Positions 7,524 to 14,221 of a stretch of 40,933 nt of DNA are shown one piece after another. Within the stretch, counting starts at the first letter, position 1. Each line of letters starts with the position of its first letter. The position numbers and the translations under genes were made by a program. Where the stretch lies: positions 1 through 40,933 of IMG/VR virus record IMGVR_UViG_3300031673_000170. One strand, written 5' to 3'. This DNA comes from a virus. The notes beneath the pieces were generated by a model. The model did not search any database, was not told the DNA's origin, and saw nothing but the letters and a program-made list of their open reading frames with translations.

Positions 7524-7817
7524 GATTGTGCGGGAGGTAGGCTTAGAAGCAGCCAGCCGGCTTGAGAACCGGTTACCTTTAAAGAGTGGTGATAGGCGCA
7601 AGTGACCGCAGGGAATTGATCTGCATCAATCCTGCATACCGGTGAGACTCGCCGGAATTGGAAGGCAGACCAGACCGGATAACGCTGAAGGATCTTTGCG
7701 TGAATGAACCCTGGAGTAGCGCATCGAAGAAGGCAAGCCGGTACGGAAAACGGGTTGCAAGGGCGTGGTTCCCCGAAATGACCAATAACCTCTGGCGTAA
7801 CAGCACACCGCACAATC
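7524..7817 (+). ncRNA. Structured RNA resembling the 23S rRNA GTPase-associated centre
   Basis: A perfect 10-bp long-range stem (GATTGTGCGG 7524-7533 with CCGCACAATC 7808-7817) closes the domain. Just inside, the order matches E. coli 23S rRNA 1051-1108: GA; a helix-43-like arm with GGCTTAGAAGCAGCC (7540-7554, exact match); TTTAAAGA (7578-7585); and a helix-44-like GCGTAACAGC (7795-7804; E. coli has T for the C). Equivalents of A1067 (7545) and A1095 (7799) are kept. Helix 43 carries an extra hairpin (7555-7574), and about 207 bases (7588-7794) are inserted at helix 44. The insert has its own hairpins: 7608-7635, 7639-7655 and 7682-7701. It sits 21 bases upstream of a 45-codon gene. Function is unknown; L11, elongation-factor or RelA interaction is inference. 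The strand follows the match. Confidence 0.7.
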
Positions 7818-7838
7818 TTCAAAGGAAAGGAGAAAGAC

Positions 7839-7976
7839 ATGAAAGGGCCAGTACACATTAAGGTTCCGTTGGACAAGGTCATGGCCGAAGTTGAGAAGGC
7901 CATGGCTGCGAGGCGCAAGTTGGGGCTCACGAAGAAGTCTCCGGAGGCAGCTAAAAAGGAAGTGAAAAAGAGTTAG
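7839..7976 (+). CDS. Small basic protein of 45 residues downstream of the structured RNA
   Basis: The ATG at 7839 follows GGAAAGGAGAAAGAC, a strong ribosome-binding site. The product starts MKGPVHIKVPLDKVMAEVEK and ends in a lysine-rich tail (TKKSPEAAKKEVKKS) before TAG. The middle is a short amphipathic helix (AEVEKAMAARRKLGL). There is no signal or membrane segment. It is flanked on both sides by highly structured sequence and probably shares a transcript with the 23S-like RNA upstream. A small RNA-binding protein would fit its charge, but no family is recognised. It ends with TAG, which the phage's own suppressor tRNA (24315) could in principle read. Confidence 0.7.
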   Translation: MKGPVHIKVPLDKVMAEVEKAMAARRKLGLTKKSPEAAKKEVKKS

Positions 7977-7980
7977 TATC

Positions 7981-8272
7981 TAGTGGAGTGGTACTGCTAT
8001 CACCCCCGGCCACTAAATAGAGCGAGGGTTCGCCCCCGCTCCGATTCGGCCTCCGGCTGCGCAGGTGAGCGCAGTGTAACACCTTGACGAACTTACCAAG
8101 GGGGGGAAGGTTGTGGTCTCGTCAGATTTGGCGATACCACAATCGCCCATGGTAGCCGCGTCCGGATCCGCGGCGTAATTCGCGGTGGCTGAAGGCCGGT
8201 CCGGGAAACCGGACCGGCCACTTTACAAGCTTATTTGATACCGGGGAACCCCGGCGCCTTATCGCGCCGGGG
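7981..8272 (+). other. Run of seven strong hairpins between a small gene and the terminase gene
   Basis: Seven consecutive inverted repeats fill this gene-free stretch: 7981-8014 (TAGTGG/CCACTA around GTGGTA/TATCAC), 8020-8041 (GAGCG/CGCTC with GGG-TTCG-CCC), 8057-8074 (CTGCGC/GCGCAG), 8111-8142 (TTGTGGT/ACCACAA plus TCGTCA/TGGCGA and a GATT loop), 8155-8174 (GCCGCG/CGCGGC), 8194-8219 (11-bp perfect stem with a GAAA loop) and 8249-8272 (9-bp perfect stem). A run of seven Gs lies at 8100-8106. Tetraloops of the GAAA and TTCG types suggest RNA function. It may be a second structured RNA, a 3' extension of the RNA at 7524, or include a packaging signal next to terL. The last two stems may also terminate transcription. 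The strand is uncertain. Confidence 0.5.
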
Positions 8273-8294
8273 AATCGTTCACGTTTTTATTTAG

Positions 8295-10118
8295 CTATGA
8301 CAGGGGAATGGGATTTGGTGGGCTGGCGAAGCGCAGCTGCTCTGCCGTCATTTTGATTCCCTGTACAGACGACAGATCCGGGTAGCTTTGCTCCGTGTGA
8401 TAAATAGCCATGAGCCCGTAGTTGAGGGCGTGGGCAAAGTCATCGGTTGATTTTGGCCGCTTGCGGATCAGATATATATCGGATTTGCCGGGCGCCTCAT
8501 GCTTGTCTTCGAGCAGGTTGAGCAGGTCGTGGGTGACGTTCTTGCTGCTCTCGTATTCAGGCAAAAGCACCATGCCGGTTTTGATGGTGGTGGCTTGCAA
8601 TACGAGGCTGCGGGCTTTATCCAATGAGTAAAAGCCTCGCATCTCAGCCCGGTGCGGCGGCGTGTAATAGATGATATTCCGTGTTGACGCGCTCACGTAT
8701 ACGAAGTTGATGATGAGGTTGACGGGAAATCCGGATTGAATCAGGAGGGTTTCACGGACCGACCCTGACCCGCCATAGTCATGTGCCACGAAATGACAGG
8801 CCCCCTCCCGGAACAGGTAAAGGACGCGTTTGACTTCTTCGTCGTGGGTATACCCGGCATGAAGTCGTTCGCAGTAAAAGCACTTGTAGAGCCCGTCGGC
8901 CGGATCCAGGCCTACCATGGCGACTGTGGTGAATGAGATTTCTTCTTTGCCGCCACCGCCCCAGTCTATGCCCAGAACGCGAACCTTGCAGCGGCGGAAA
9001 CCATCGATGGCTTTTTCGAGATCGTTCGGTGGAAGTTTGGAGGCGCGCTGGATGTCGGTTAAGGTGATGAGGTGGATGCCTACGTCGGCGGATTCACCCA
9101 GCACCTCGTTGAGGTATTTTTGCGGGCTATAGCCGCGTTTGCCGTCGCGCTTGGCCAACAGATCCAACCACTTGTCCTCGTTGGCATAATGCATGGGCAT
9201 GATGACCTGCGGAACGTGGTAACCGGGAAAGGTGTGACCTTTGCTGATATCGGTGTGGTACCAGTGCCCGTTTCGAGGATCCAGTGGTCGCTTACATTTG
9301 GCGCATACGACCGTATGCCGCCCTACCATGTTGTGCAGGTCCTCGTGTATGGAGGCCATGTTCCACTTGCCGCAGGCATAGCAAGGGGTGACCCATTCCG
9401 CCTTTGAGGAGTCCTGCCACAGCGCTTCGATGGTGTTATCGAGCGTTTTGGGCGTGCCCGAGTAAAAAGACAATCCCAGCGACGAGGCAGACATGCACTC
9501 GTGGATGATGGGAACGAAGTCGTAATCTATATCCTGTACCTCGTCGAAATTGATAAGGTCGCAGGAGACGCCGCGAACGCGGTCCACATCTAGAAAGGCG
9601 AAGGAAAATATCATACTGGCCTGGTTTGCAAACGTTCTTTGCAGCACGGCCTTGGATGTGTTCTCCCCGATGAGCAAGGGATTGATCAACGATTGCGTGA
9701 TGAAAGGTCGCACGTAGTTGCTGGACAATCGCTTGATCTGTTCAAAGCGGGGAGTCACAAAAAGCATTTGGAGAAAGGGGGAACCTGCGCAACGCAGAAC
9801 TCCGCTGGCGGCCAAGGACGTCGATTTGGAAACCTGACGACCGCATTTCCACAACATTTGTTTGGGCAGTTCAAGTTTGAAGATGGGCTCAAACGGGAAG
9901 TGATTCTCGAGATTATAAGCTCTACCTCTGAGGCTGAGCATTCCGAGAAGCGGTATGAAGGAAGTCAATTCGTGCGTAGCGAAGTGCTCTTGCGCAGCTT
10001 GTAAAATTTCAGTTGCCTTGAGCTGTTCACCGTTGGCGTGTCTGTGACGCAATGCCTCTATCTTCGATAAACGGGCGCCGTGGTCGGCGTCAGCAACATG
10101 TAGAGAGGAGTTAATCAT
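8295..10118 (-). CDS. terL: Terminase large subunit
   Basis: A 607-residue motor and nuclease that packages phage DNA into proheads. The ATPase half shows a Walker-A-like GRQVSKST (residues 93-100), a Walker B with catalytic acid (CDLINFDEVQD, D192-E193) and a coupling motif (YSGTPKT, about 219-225). A zinc ribbon follows (C246, C249, C272, C275). The RNase-H-like nuclease has acidic residues in GIDWGGGG (D385), AHDYGG (D447) and DDFAHALNYG near 570. The ATG at 10118 abuts the ATG of a divergent plus-strand gene (CATATG), with AAGGA about ten bases upstream. It ends in TAG at 8297-8295. No small subunit is recognised in the window. Confidence 0.93.
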   Translation of the reverse strand: MINSSLHVADADHGARLSKIEALRHRHANGEQLKATEILQAAQEHFATHELTSFIPLLGMLSLRGRAYNLENHFPFEPIFKLELPKQMLWKCGRQVSKSTSLAASGVLRCAGSPFLQMLFVTPRFEQIKRLSSNYVRPFITQSLINPLLIGENTSKAVLQRTFANQASMIFSFAFLDVDRVRGVSCDLINFDEVQDIDYDFVPIIHECMSASSLGLSFYSGTPKTLDNTIEALWQDSSKAEWVTPCYACGKWNMASIHEDLHNMVGRHTVVCAKCKRPLDPRNGHWYHTDISKGHTFPGYHVPQVIMPMHYANEDKWLDLLAKRDGKRGYSPQKYLNEVLGESADVGIHLITLTDIQRASKLPPNDLEKAIDGFRRCKVRVLGIDWGGGGKEEISFTTVAMVGLDPADGLYKCFYCERLHAGYTHDEEVKRVLYLFREGACHFVAHDYGGSGSVRETLLIQSGFPVNLIINFVYVSASTRNIIYYTPPHRAEMRGFYSLDKARSLVLQATTIKTGMVLLPEYESSKNVTHDLLNLLEDKHEAPGKSDIYLIRKRPKSTDDFAHALNYGLMAIYHTEQSYPDLSSVQGIKMTAEQLRFASPPNPIPLS

Positions 10119-10277
10119 ATGAGTCTAATCCTTGGAGTGCTGGGTGGGATGGCTGCAGCTTTGGCGATGACTTTCATGAAAGTTTTCACCACGGCGTTGA
10201 ACGTGCTTGTGGTCGTGGCAGAGATTTTGGCCAAGATCGTCGTAGCAAGAGTTCAGTCCCGCGCGATGGCATTTTAG
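10119..10277 (+). CDS. 52-residue hydrophobic membrane peptide
   Basis: The ATG at 10119 has GAGGAG eight bases upstream, inside the terL coding sequence. The product starts MSLILGVLGGMAAALAMTFM and continues with TTALNVLVVVAEILAKIVVA, then ends SRAMAF. It is one long or two short membrane segments with few charges. Size and hydrophobicity are compatible with a small holin or another membrane effector, but no charged C-terminal tail typical of many holins is present. It is divergent from the terminase with touching start codons, so expression of the two may be mutually exclusive or co-regulated. It ends with TAG. Confidence 0.65.
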   Translation: MSLILGVLGGMAAALAMTFMKVFTTALNVLVVVAEILAKIVVARVQSRAMAF

Positions 10278-10298
10278 CAGTCTCCGTGTATACTGTCT

Positions 10299-10326
10299 TT
10301 GGTGCTGGGAGAAACCTTACACCAAG
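10299..10326 (+). other. Hairpin in the leader of the 10348 gene
   Basis: TTTGGTG and CACCAAG pair over a 15-base loop just upstream of the AAGGAGG site at 10334-10340. A -10-like TATACT occurs at 10289-10294, with only a weak -35. It could be a leader structure or a weak terminator of the small membrane gene; there is no T-tract. Confidence 0.3.
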
Positions 10327-10347
10327 ACATTATAAGGAGGTTTGATA

Positions 10348-10572
10348 ATGTCATCAAGAAGCCCCATGGATTACCTGGAACGTAAACGCATCTTTGCACC
10401 GCGGACGCGACACCTTCCCCGTTTTAACACGTTGGCCCAGCATAGCCACAGAAGGCCCATCATTCATGATCCGGTTCTGATCGGGCCAGACAACGTAGCC
10501 GATCGGGTTTTCACCCAGGAAGAAAGAAAGCGCGTGCCGTACGCGCCCAACTGTTCACAATGCAAGAGTTGA
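10348..10572 (+). CDS. Small basic unknown protein (74 residues)
   Basis: AAGGAGG lies seven bases before the ATG at 10348; a TTG at 10342 is in frame but overlaps that spacing. The product starts MSSRSPMDYLERKRIFAPRT and is rich in Arg, His and Pro (RHLPRFNTLAQHSHRRPIIH). It ends NCSQCKS, a single C-x2-C pair. The end overlaps the start of the next gene by 13 bases, so they are cotranslated. No family is recognised. Confidence 0.75.
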   Translation: MSSRSPMDYLERKRIFAPRTRHLPRFNTLAQHSHRRPIIHDPVLIGPDNVADRVFTQEERKRVPYAPNCSQCKS

Positions 10573-10949
10573 TCTTAATCACCACGCTTGCTGCCGGCGC
10601 CAACTGGCAAATGGTGGAAACATTTCACCACGGATCCATATTCGAAAAATTCCGAGCACAAATGGAAGTGCGTGAAGGGTTCATCCCGGAGCTATTGTCG
10701 TGCCCGTTTTGTCTGTCCCATTGGACGGCTGCGGGGTTTACGGCCCTGGTCCTGGCATGCCACCCGGTAGAGGGGTGGATGTACCTGGCGCCAATCATAT
10801 GGCTTACCATCGTTAGAATGTCAAATGTCATGAACGACGTGGGTCACCGTTTCTGTCGTTCACCAAAAAATCCCGTTATCGAGGAGGAGCTGGCTGCGCT
10901 GGATGATATCGGGCAGCCTGAAGAAAATGGCCGAGACGAAAAATCCTGA
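10560..10949 (+). CDS. DUF1360-like membrane protein
   Basis: A 129-residue protein that begins inside the previous gene. After an N-terminal hydrophobic helix (MQELILITTLAAGANWQMVE) it carries LLSCPFCLSHWTAAGFTALV, which matches the C-P-x-C-x2-H/F-W signature of the DUF1360 family found in many phages and Firmicutes. A second hydrophobic stretch (YLAPIIWLTIVRMSNVMNDV) follows, then an acidic tail. The family is a small membrane protein of unknown function. The C-terminal coding region overlaps the next gene. Confidence 0.75.
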   Translation: MQELILITTLAAGANWQMVETFHHGSIFEKFRAQMEVREGFIPELLSCPFCLSHWTAAGFTALVLACHPVEGWMYLAPIIWLTIVRMSNVMNDVGHRFCRSPKNPVIEEELAALDDIGQPEENGRDEKS

Positions 10950-11247
10950 AGGGACGCCTGACCAATCCGAAGTGCAAACGAGGTTACGTTTTGACCGGGA
11001 AGTTGAACTTCTTGCAAAACTTGCAACAGAGACTCTATTGAAGGTTCCTGAGTTGCGCGGGGTAACCATTATTTATGACTGGGCTGTTCCCGGTGAGGGC
11101 CTTCCGTCAGGTTACTATTCACCGCGGGAGGTTTCAGTCGAATCTCTTGCCTCCATGAACAAACAGATTCCTGCATTTGCCATACAGCTCACGCGCATGT
11201 GGGCGAAGTTGGTCGAGCAGGTTGCTTCGAACCAAACATCTTCATAA
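10927..11247 (+). CDS. Unknown 106-residue protein
   Basis: An alternative ATG at 10903 would add MISGSLKK and overlap the upstream gene by 47 bases; the ATG at 10927 (MAETKNPEGTPDQSEVQTRL) has a weak GAAG site. The protein is acidic at the N-terminus, then helical (FDREVELLAKLATETLLKVP) with a beta-like patch (GVTIIYDWAVPGEGLPSGYY). There is no membrane segment or cysteine cluster. It overlaps the DUF1360-like gene, so it is likely in the same operon. No family is recognised. Confidence 0.65.
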   Translation: MAETKNPEGTPDQSEVQTRLRFDREVELLAKLATETLLKVPELRGVTIIYDWAVPGEGLPSGYYSPREVSVESLASMNKQIPAFAIQLTRMWAKLVEQVASNQTSS

Positions 11248-11316
11248 TTCCTGAACTTTGAATTCAATTGCGGGCCAGAGGCGTTGGAAGGTCTCTTTCA
11301 CGCAGAAAGGATAACC

Positions 11317-12300
11317 ATGGCTGATTGCAAATGGGGGCCGGACTTCACCTTTCGGGACAATTGTAAAACGACGAATCTCCTGAGTAAAAATTTTTCATAC
11401 GACGTCGTCCCGTTTTACAATTATATGTTGAAGTTACTGCTGGGATCCTCAGCAGGTAAGCTTGAATCGCGCAAACTCCAAATAGGTAATGGGCCGTCCG
11501 TCCTTTTTAAGGACACGGATATAGCTTCCTCGCTACGCGACGTAGTGACGGATTATCTCTACGAGATGTATGGCCGGCCCAAGTGGTTTGTAGATAAGAC
11601 GACCTTCAATCTGCTGAATACCATAAGCCTCGACAGCGACGATCTCAGTGGGATCATTTTTCCACATGACGTCTTTTCGTTGGTCTTTGAACACGGGGTC
11701 GAGTTGGAAGGATTCCCGTTGCGCAATATCCGCGTTTATCGCAGGGCTGCGAGTATGACCACCAAGTTTTTAAATCAGCTGGAGGTGGAATTTACAAAAA
11801 GCGAGGTAGAGCTGGTAAACCTCATGATCGATACAGGCGAGGTTGTAATGTCAAACAACACAAGTTGGGATACACCACCATATCTGACCCGGAAGTGGAA
11901 CTGGTCACGGCCGCTTAAAGATCCGGAATATACGTTGAACTTCGCAACAACACTAAGTGCACAAGAAAAGAATGTGGTGGCCAGAGTGAGTAAGATCGTG
12001 GCCTCTGCCTTGATGTACAAGGCAGCCCGCCCAGACCTGGTTCCAGAATACGTCCTGCCGCGCTCACAGCGTTATTCGTTCAAAGGGGATAAAAGGACCT
12101 ATCGACGGATTTTGGCCCCGCAGGCGCCGCCAGGACGAGAATACGCCCCCAATCCGACGGGGCGTGAGGTTCGTGGGCACTACCGTGGGTGGGTATTGCG
12201 CACGTTGAGGCATGAGAAATACAAGCGTAACGCCGATGGCTCGTTTAAAACTGTTTTGGTTGAACCAGTGGCTGTGAAGGGCGGCCCTTCAGAGGATTAA
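11317..12300 (+). CDS. Unknown phage protein with C-terminal GHxRxW-type domain
   Basis: A 327-residue protein. AAAGGA lies five bases before the ATG at 11317; an upstream TTG at 11284 is less likely. The N-terminal two thirds are helical and soluble. The C-terminus reads GREVRGHYRGWVLRTLRHEK with a preceding basic patch (KGDKRTYRRILAPQAPPGRE) and a following VLVEPVAV strand. This G-H-x-R-x-W plus V-x-P layout is a recurrent C-terminal module in phage and plasmid proteins of unknown role. It lies in a run of plus-strand unknown genes. No enzymatic motif is visible. Confidence 0.75.
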   Translation: MADCKWGPDFTFRDNCKTTNLLSKNFSYDVVPFYNYMLKLLLGSSAGKLESRKLQIGNGPSVLFKDTDIASSLRDVVTDYLYEMYGRPKWFVDKTTFNLLNTISLDSDDLSGIIFPHDVFSLVFEHGVELEGFPLRNIRVYRRAASMTTKFLNQLEVEFTKSEVELVNLMIDTGEVVMSNNTSWDTPPYLTRKWNWSRPLKDPEYTLNFATTLSAQEKNVVARVSKIVASALMYKAARPDLVPEYVLPRSQRYSFKGDKRTYRRILAPQAPPGREYAPNPTGREVRGHYRGWVLRTLRHEKYKRNADGSFKTVLVEPVAVKGGPSED

Positions 12301-12303
12301 GAA

Positions 12304-12891
12304 ATGTCGGCCAGATCAAGGAGATTGAGAATGAAACATGTGTCGCCAGAAGGTTTCAGTATACGTAGTACCGGAGAGACGTATGGCGCCATCAAAACGG
12401 TGCGCCGGCCTGAGGAGGTTGGGCCAGGGTGGGCGCTGATTGAAATCGTCTACGAGGACGTGTTTGAAGGCGGCTCGATTGACGTGCCTGTTTATACCGA
12501 AGGCGGCGGGTCGGGTTGTACGGGTTATTGGTCCAGTCAGAGCCTTGGCGTAAAGGCGATGGCCAGAAAACCCCTGTTTGTAATGGGGCACTTGAGGGAT
12601 AAAGAAATCGAAGAGCTTAAATCACAGCTGGAGTCTGAGCAGCATGCCCGCGGCAAAGCTGAGAGGACGGCACAGGAGTTTACAAAGATGGCCAACGACA
12701 TCCACGTCATCAATCTTAAGTTGGAGAAGCAGAGAGCCGAGCTATTGGGTGAGCTGGCAGAGGCCCGTTCGGCCTTGAGAAATACAGAAGAAAAATGCAG
12801 GCTCATGGAAAAGCACATCGGAAAAATCAGGGACGAGATTGGCGTCATGCGAATGAAGGAAATTCTGGGCATCCAGGAGCTGATGCTGTGA
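12304..12891 (+). CDS. Coiled-coil protein of unknown function
   Basis: A 195-residue protein; AGAGGA lies seven bases before the ATG, and it starts three bases after the previous stop. Residues 1-95 look like a small beta domain (KTVRRPEEVGPGWALIEIVY; SIDVPVYTEGGGSGCTGYWS). Residues 96-185 form a clear heptad coiled coil rich in Glu, Lys and Leu (EELKSQLESEQHARGKAERT; AELLGELAEARSALRNTEEK). The stop overlaps the GTG of the nucleotidyltransferase gene by four bases. It probably dimerises or trimerises; the partner is unknown. Confidence 0.75.
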   Translation: MSARSRRLRMKHVSPEGFSIRSTGETYGAIKTVRRPEEVGPGWALIEIVYEDVFEGGSIDVPVYTEGGGSGCTGYWSSQSLGVKAMARKPLFVMGHLRDKEIEELKSQLESEQHARGKAERTAQEFTKMANDIHVINLKLEKQRAELLGELAEARSALRNTEEKCRLMEKHIGKIRDEIGVMRMKEILGIQELML

Positions 12892-13361
12892 TATTACGGG
12901 GTCCAAATGACTTGCGCAGCTGGCGCTCGGCTGTAGCCGAAGCCGGGTTGCGCATTCTATTTACCAACGGCTGTTACGACATTCTCCATGCCGGCCACGT
13001 ACGCTTCTTCGAGGCGTTACGCGGCCGGTATAAGAAGATCGTGTTGTTGGTGGCGCTAAATACGGATGCTGGCATAACCCGGTTGAAGGGGCCTGCGCGT
13101 CCGCTCAACACGCTGGAAAACAGGATGTGCGTTGTAGCCGCAAACAAATACGTTGATGCTGTTACCTGGTTTGACGAGGATACCCCGGTGTCGTTAATCG
13201 AATTGATCAAACCCGAGGTTCTTGCCAAGGGCGGTGAATATTCGTCCGTGGTTGTTCCCGGGGAACCGGAGGTGTTGGCTTACGGCGGCGAAGTCTGTAA
13301 GGACTTCTTCTTCCCGGGAATCTCGACGACCGGGATTGTTGACAAAATGTTGAAAGCTTAG
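12888..13361 (+). CDS. HldE/RfaE2-like nucleotidyltransferase (heptose-1-phosphate adenylyltransferase type)
   Basis: The GTG at 12888 overlaps the previous stop (GTGA), with AGGAG eight bases upstream. An in-frame upstream extension would read through the neighbour. The 157-residue product has the cytidylyltransferase-like HxGH motif (NGCYDILHAGHVRFF, residues 27-41), ARPLNTLENRM, AKGGEY and the C-terminal GISTTGIVDK motif (ISTSS-type). This is the order found in RfaE domain II / HldE-C, which transfers AMP to heptose 1-phosphate for LPS core. Related enzymes make CDP-glycerol or FAD. In a phage it could alter host LPS or make a sugar nucleotide. The substrate is not provable from sequence. 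Confidence 0.85.
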   Translation: MILRGPNDLRSWRSAVAEAGLRILFTNGCYDILHAGHVRFFEALRGRYKKIVLLVALNTDAGITRLKGPARPLNTLENRMCVVAANKYVDAVTWFDEDTPVSLIELIKPEVLAKGGEYSSVVVPGEPEVLAYGGEVCKDFFFPGISTTGIVDKMLKA

Positions 13362-13397
13362 TTGGAAGACGGCGGGGCGAAAGAGAGCCAGGGGTAC

Positions 13398-13574
13398 GTG
13401 TCCAAGGCCCAGCCAAGAACGTGTGTGAAATGTCTACATTTTAAGAAGGACACGATTGAGGTTATTAGGTTTGAGCAGAAGTGGACAGAGGACAAAAACC
13501 TCAGATGTGGGCTTGGAGGTTTTGCCGTAAAAAAGATGGCGACGTGCAACTTATGGTCGGACGCCAGCTTTTAG
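13398..13574 (+). CDS. Small four-cysteine protein
   Basis: The frame is open from TTG at 13362, but that codon has no ribosome-binding site; GTG at 13398 (AGGGG three bases upstream) gives MSKAQPRTCVKCLHFKKDTI. Cysteines occur as C-V-K-C, then C in NLRCGLGG and C in MATCNLW, spacing that could bind one zinc ion. About 58 residues, basic. It follows the nucleotidyltransferase directly. No family is recognised, and the start is uncertain. Confidence 0.55.
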   Translation: MSKAQPRTCVKCLHFKKDTIEVIRFEQKWTEDKNLRCGLGGFAVKKMATCNLWSDASF

Positions 13575-13591
13575 TAACAAGTTACAAATGT

Positions 13592-13631
13592 AGCACCTTG
13601 TTGGACGTTCCGTAAGAAAAGGAGAAATACG
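13592..13631 (+). repeat. Repeated 5' leader element (copy 1 of 3)
   Basis: AGCACCTTGTTGGACGTTC, then an AAAGGAGAAATA-type ribosome-binding site. Similar sequence stands before two other genes: 13868-13906 (AGCGCCTTGTTGGGAGTTCC) and 15211-15247 (CCGCCTTGTTCGCAGTTTGA). In all three the CCTTG begins 34-36 bases before the start codon. A weaker relative precedes the caspase-like gene (23449-23483). The conserved distance suggests a promoter, a processing site or a leader structure rather than leftover homology. Confidence 0.5.
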
Positions 13632-13862
13632 ATGGACCATTTGTTGCGAATTCACATGGACGGTAACAAATTATATGTGTTCGGCGAGTGTTCGACCGAC
13701 GAGCACGAGATGTATCTCCCGGATTGCACCGAAGAGAAAATCAAGAAGTTTCTTTCGAAGCACGTAGATCATGTGGCACAAGTGCTCACCGAAGTCCGCC
13801 CGTGGAACGAGCGGCAGGATACCGCCAACGACCAAGCTCAGCTTCGGAGCGAAGCGGAGTAA
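13632..13862 (+). CDS. Unknown acidic protein (76 residues)
   Basis: AAAAGGAGAAATACG precedes the ATG. The product starts MDHLLRIHMDGNKLYVFGEC, continues with a strand-helix pattern (HEMYLPDCTEEKIKKFLSKH) and ends in a polar tail. No membrane segment is seen. It has its own copy of the repeated leader element, so it is probably a separately expressed small gene. No family is recognised. Confidence 0.75.
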   Translation: MDHLLRIHMDGNKLYVFGECSTDEHEMYLPDCTEEKIKKFLSKHVDHVAQVLTEVRPWNERQDTANDQAQLRSEAE

Positions 13863-13906
13863 GCTGGAGCGCCTTGTTGGGAGTTCCTTAACAATAGGAG
13901 AAATCA

Positions 13907-14221
13907 ATGGCAAAGATACTGACGGACAAGGAACTAGGCGAGATAGTCTGGAAGGCCACACATGACGAGGGCGTGATCGATTGCGCCGATTCCTACGAGC
14001 ATTTCCTGGAAGAGCTGGCAGACCTGGTGTGCAACCACTTTGGCGGGACACGGGGTTCTGTCGGGCAACCGGATGAGGACCTTTCGTGGACGGTGGGCAT
14101 ACACGTCAACGAGTGCGTACCCGATGACGGCGGCGTGTTTAAGGATTACGATACCGACGTACAGTGGCGAGACGGGGAAGAACAAAATACGCCCAACGTG
14201 GAGGTGAGCCGTGAGCGATAG
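13907..14221 (+). CDS. Unknown acidic protein (104 residues)
   Basis: AATAGGAGAAATCA precedes the ATG, following leader-element copy 2. The product starts MAKILTDKELGEIVWKATHD and is helical in its first half (HFLEELADLVCNHFGG). The second half has strands (LSWTVGIHVNECVPDDGG) and a strongly acidic composition, and it ends NVEVSRER. This last segment resembles the NKEVSVER end of the gene at 14645-14935, and both are followed by near-identical junction sequence (see findings). The stop overlaps the next GTG. Confidence 0.75.
   Translation: MAKILTDKELGEIVWKATHDEGVIDCADSYEHFLEELADLVCNHFGGTRGSVGQPDEDLSWTVGIHVNECVPDDGGVFKDYDTDVQWRDGEEQNTPNVEVSRER

Noticed and set aside
7588-7794. Group I intron in an rRNA-like sequence
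   Set aside because: The insert is too short and lacks recognisable P4/P7 core sequences, and the flanks are not a full rRNA gene.
7658-7861. 67-codon plus-strand frame
   Set aside because: It lies inside the structured RNA and runs through the ribosome-binding site of the 45-codon gene. No start signal.
7981-8050. Extra tRNA gene
   Set aside because: GAGCG...TTCG...CGCTC resembles a T arm, but no acceptor, D or anticodon arms fit around it.
8249-8272. Terminator for terL
   Set aside because: On the minus strand the stem is followed by TTCCCCGG with no T-tract, so I left it within the structured region.
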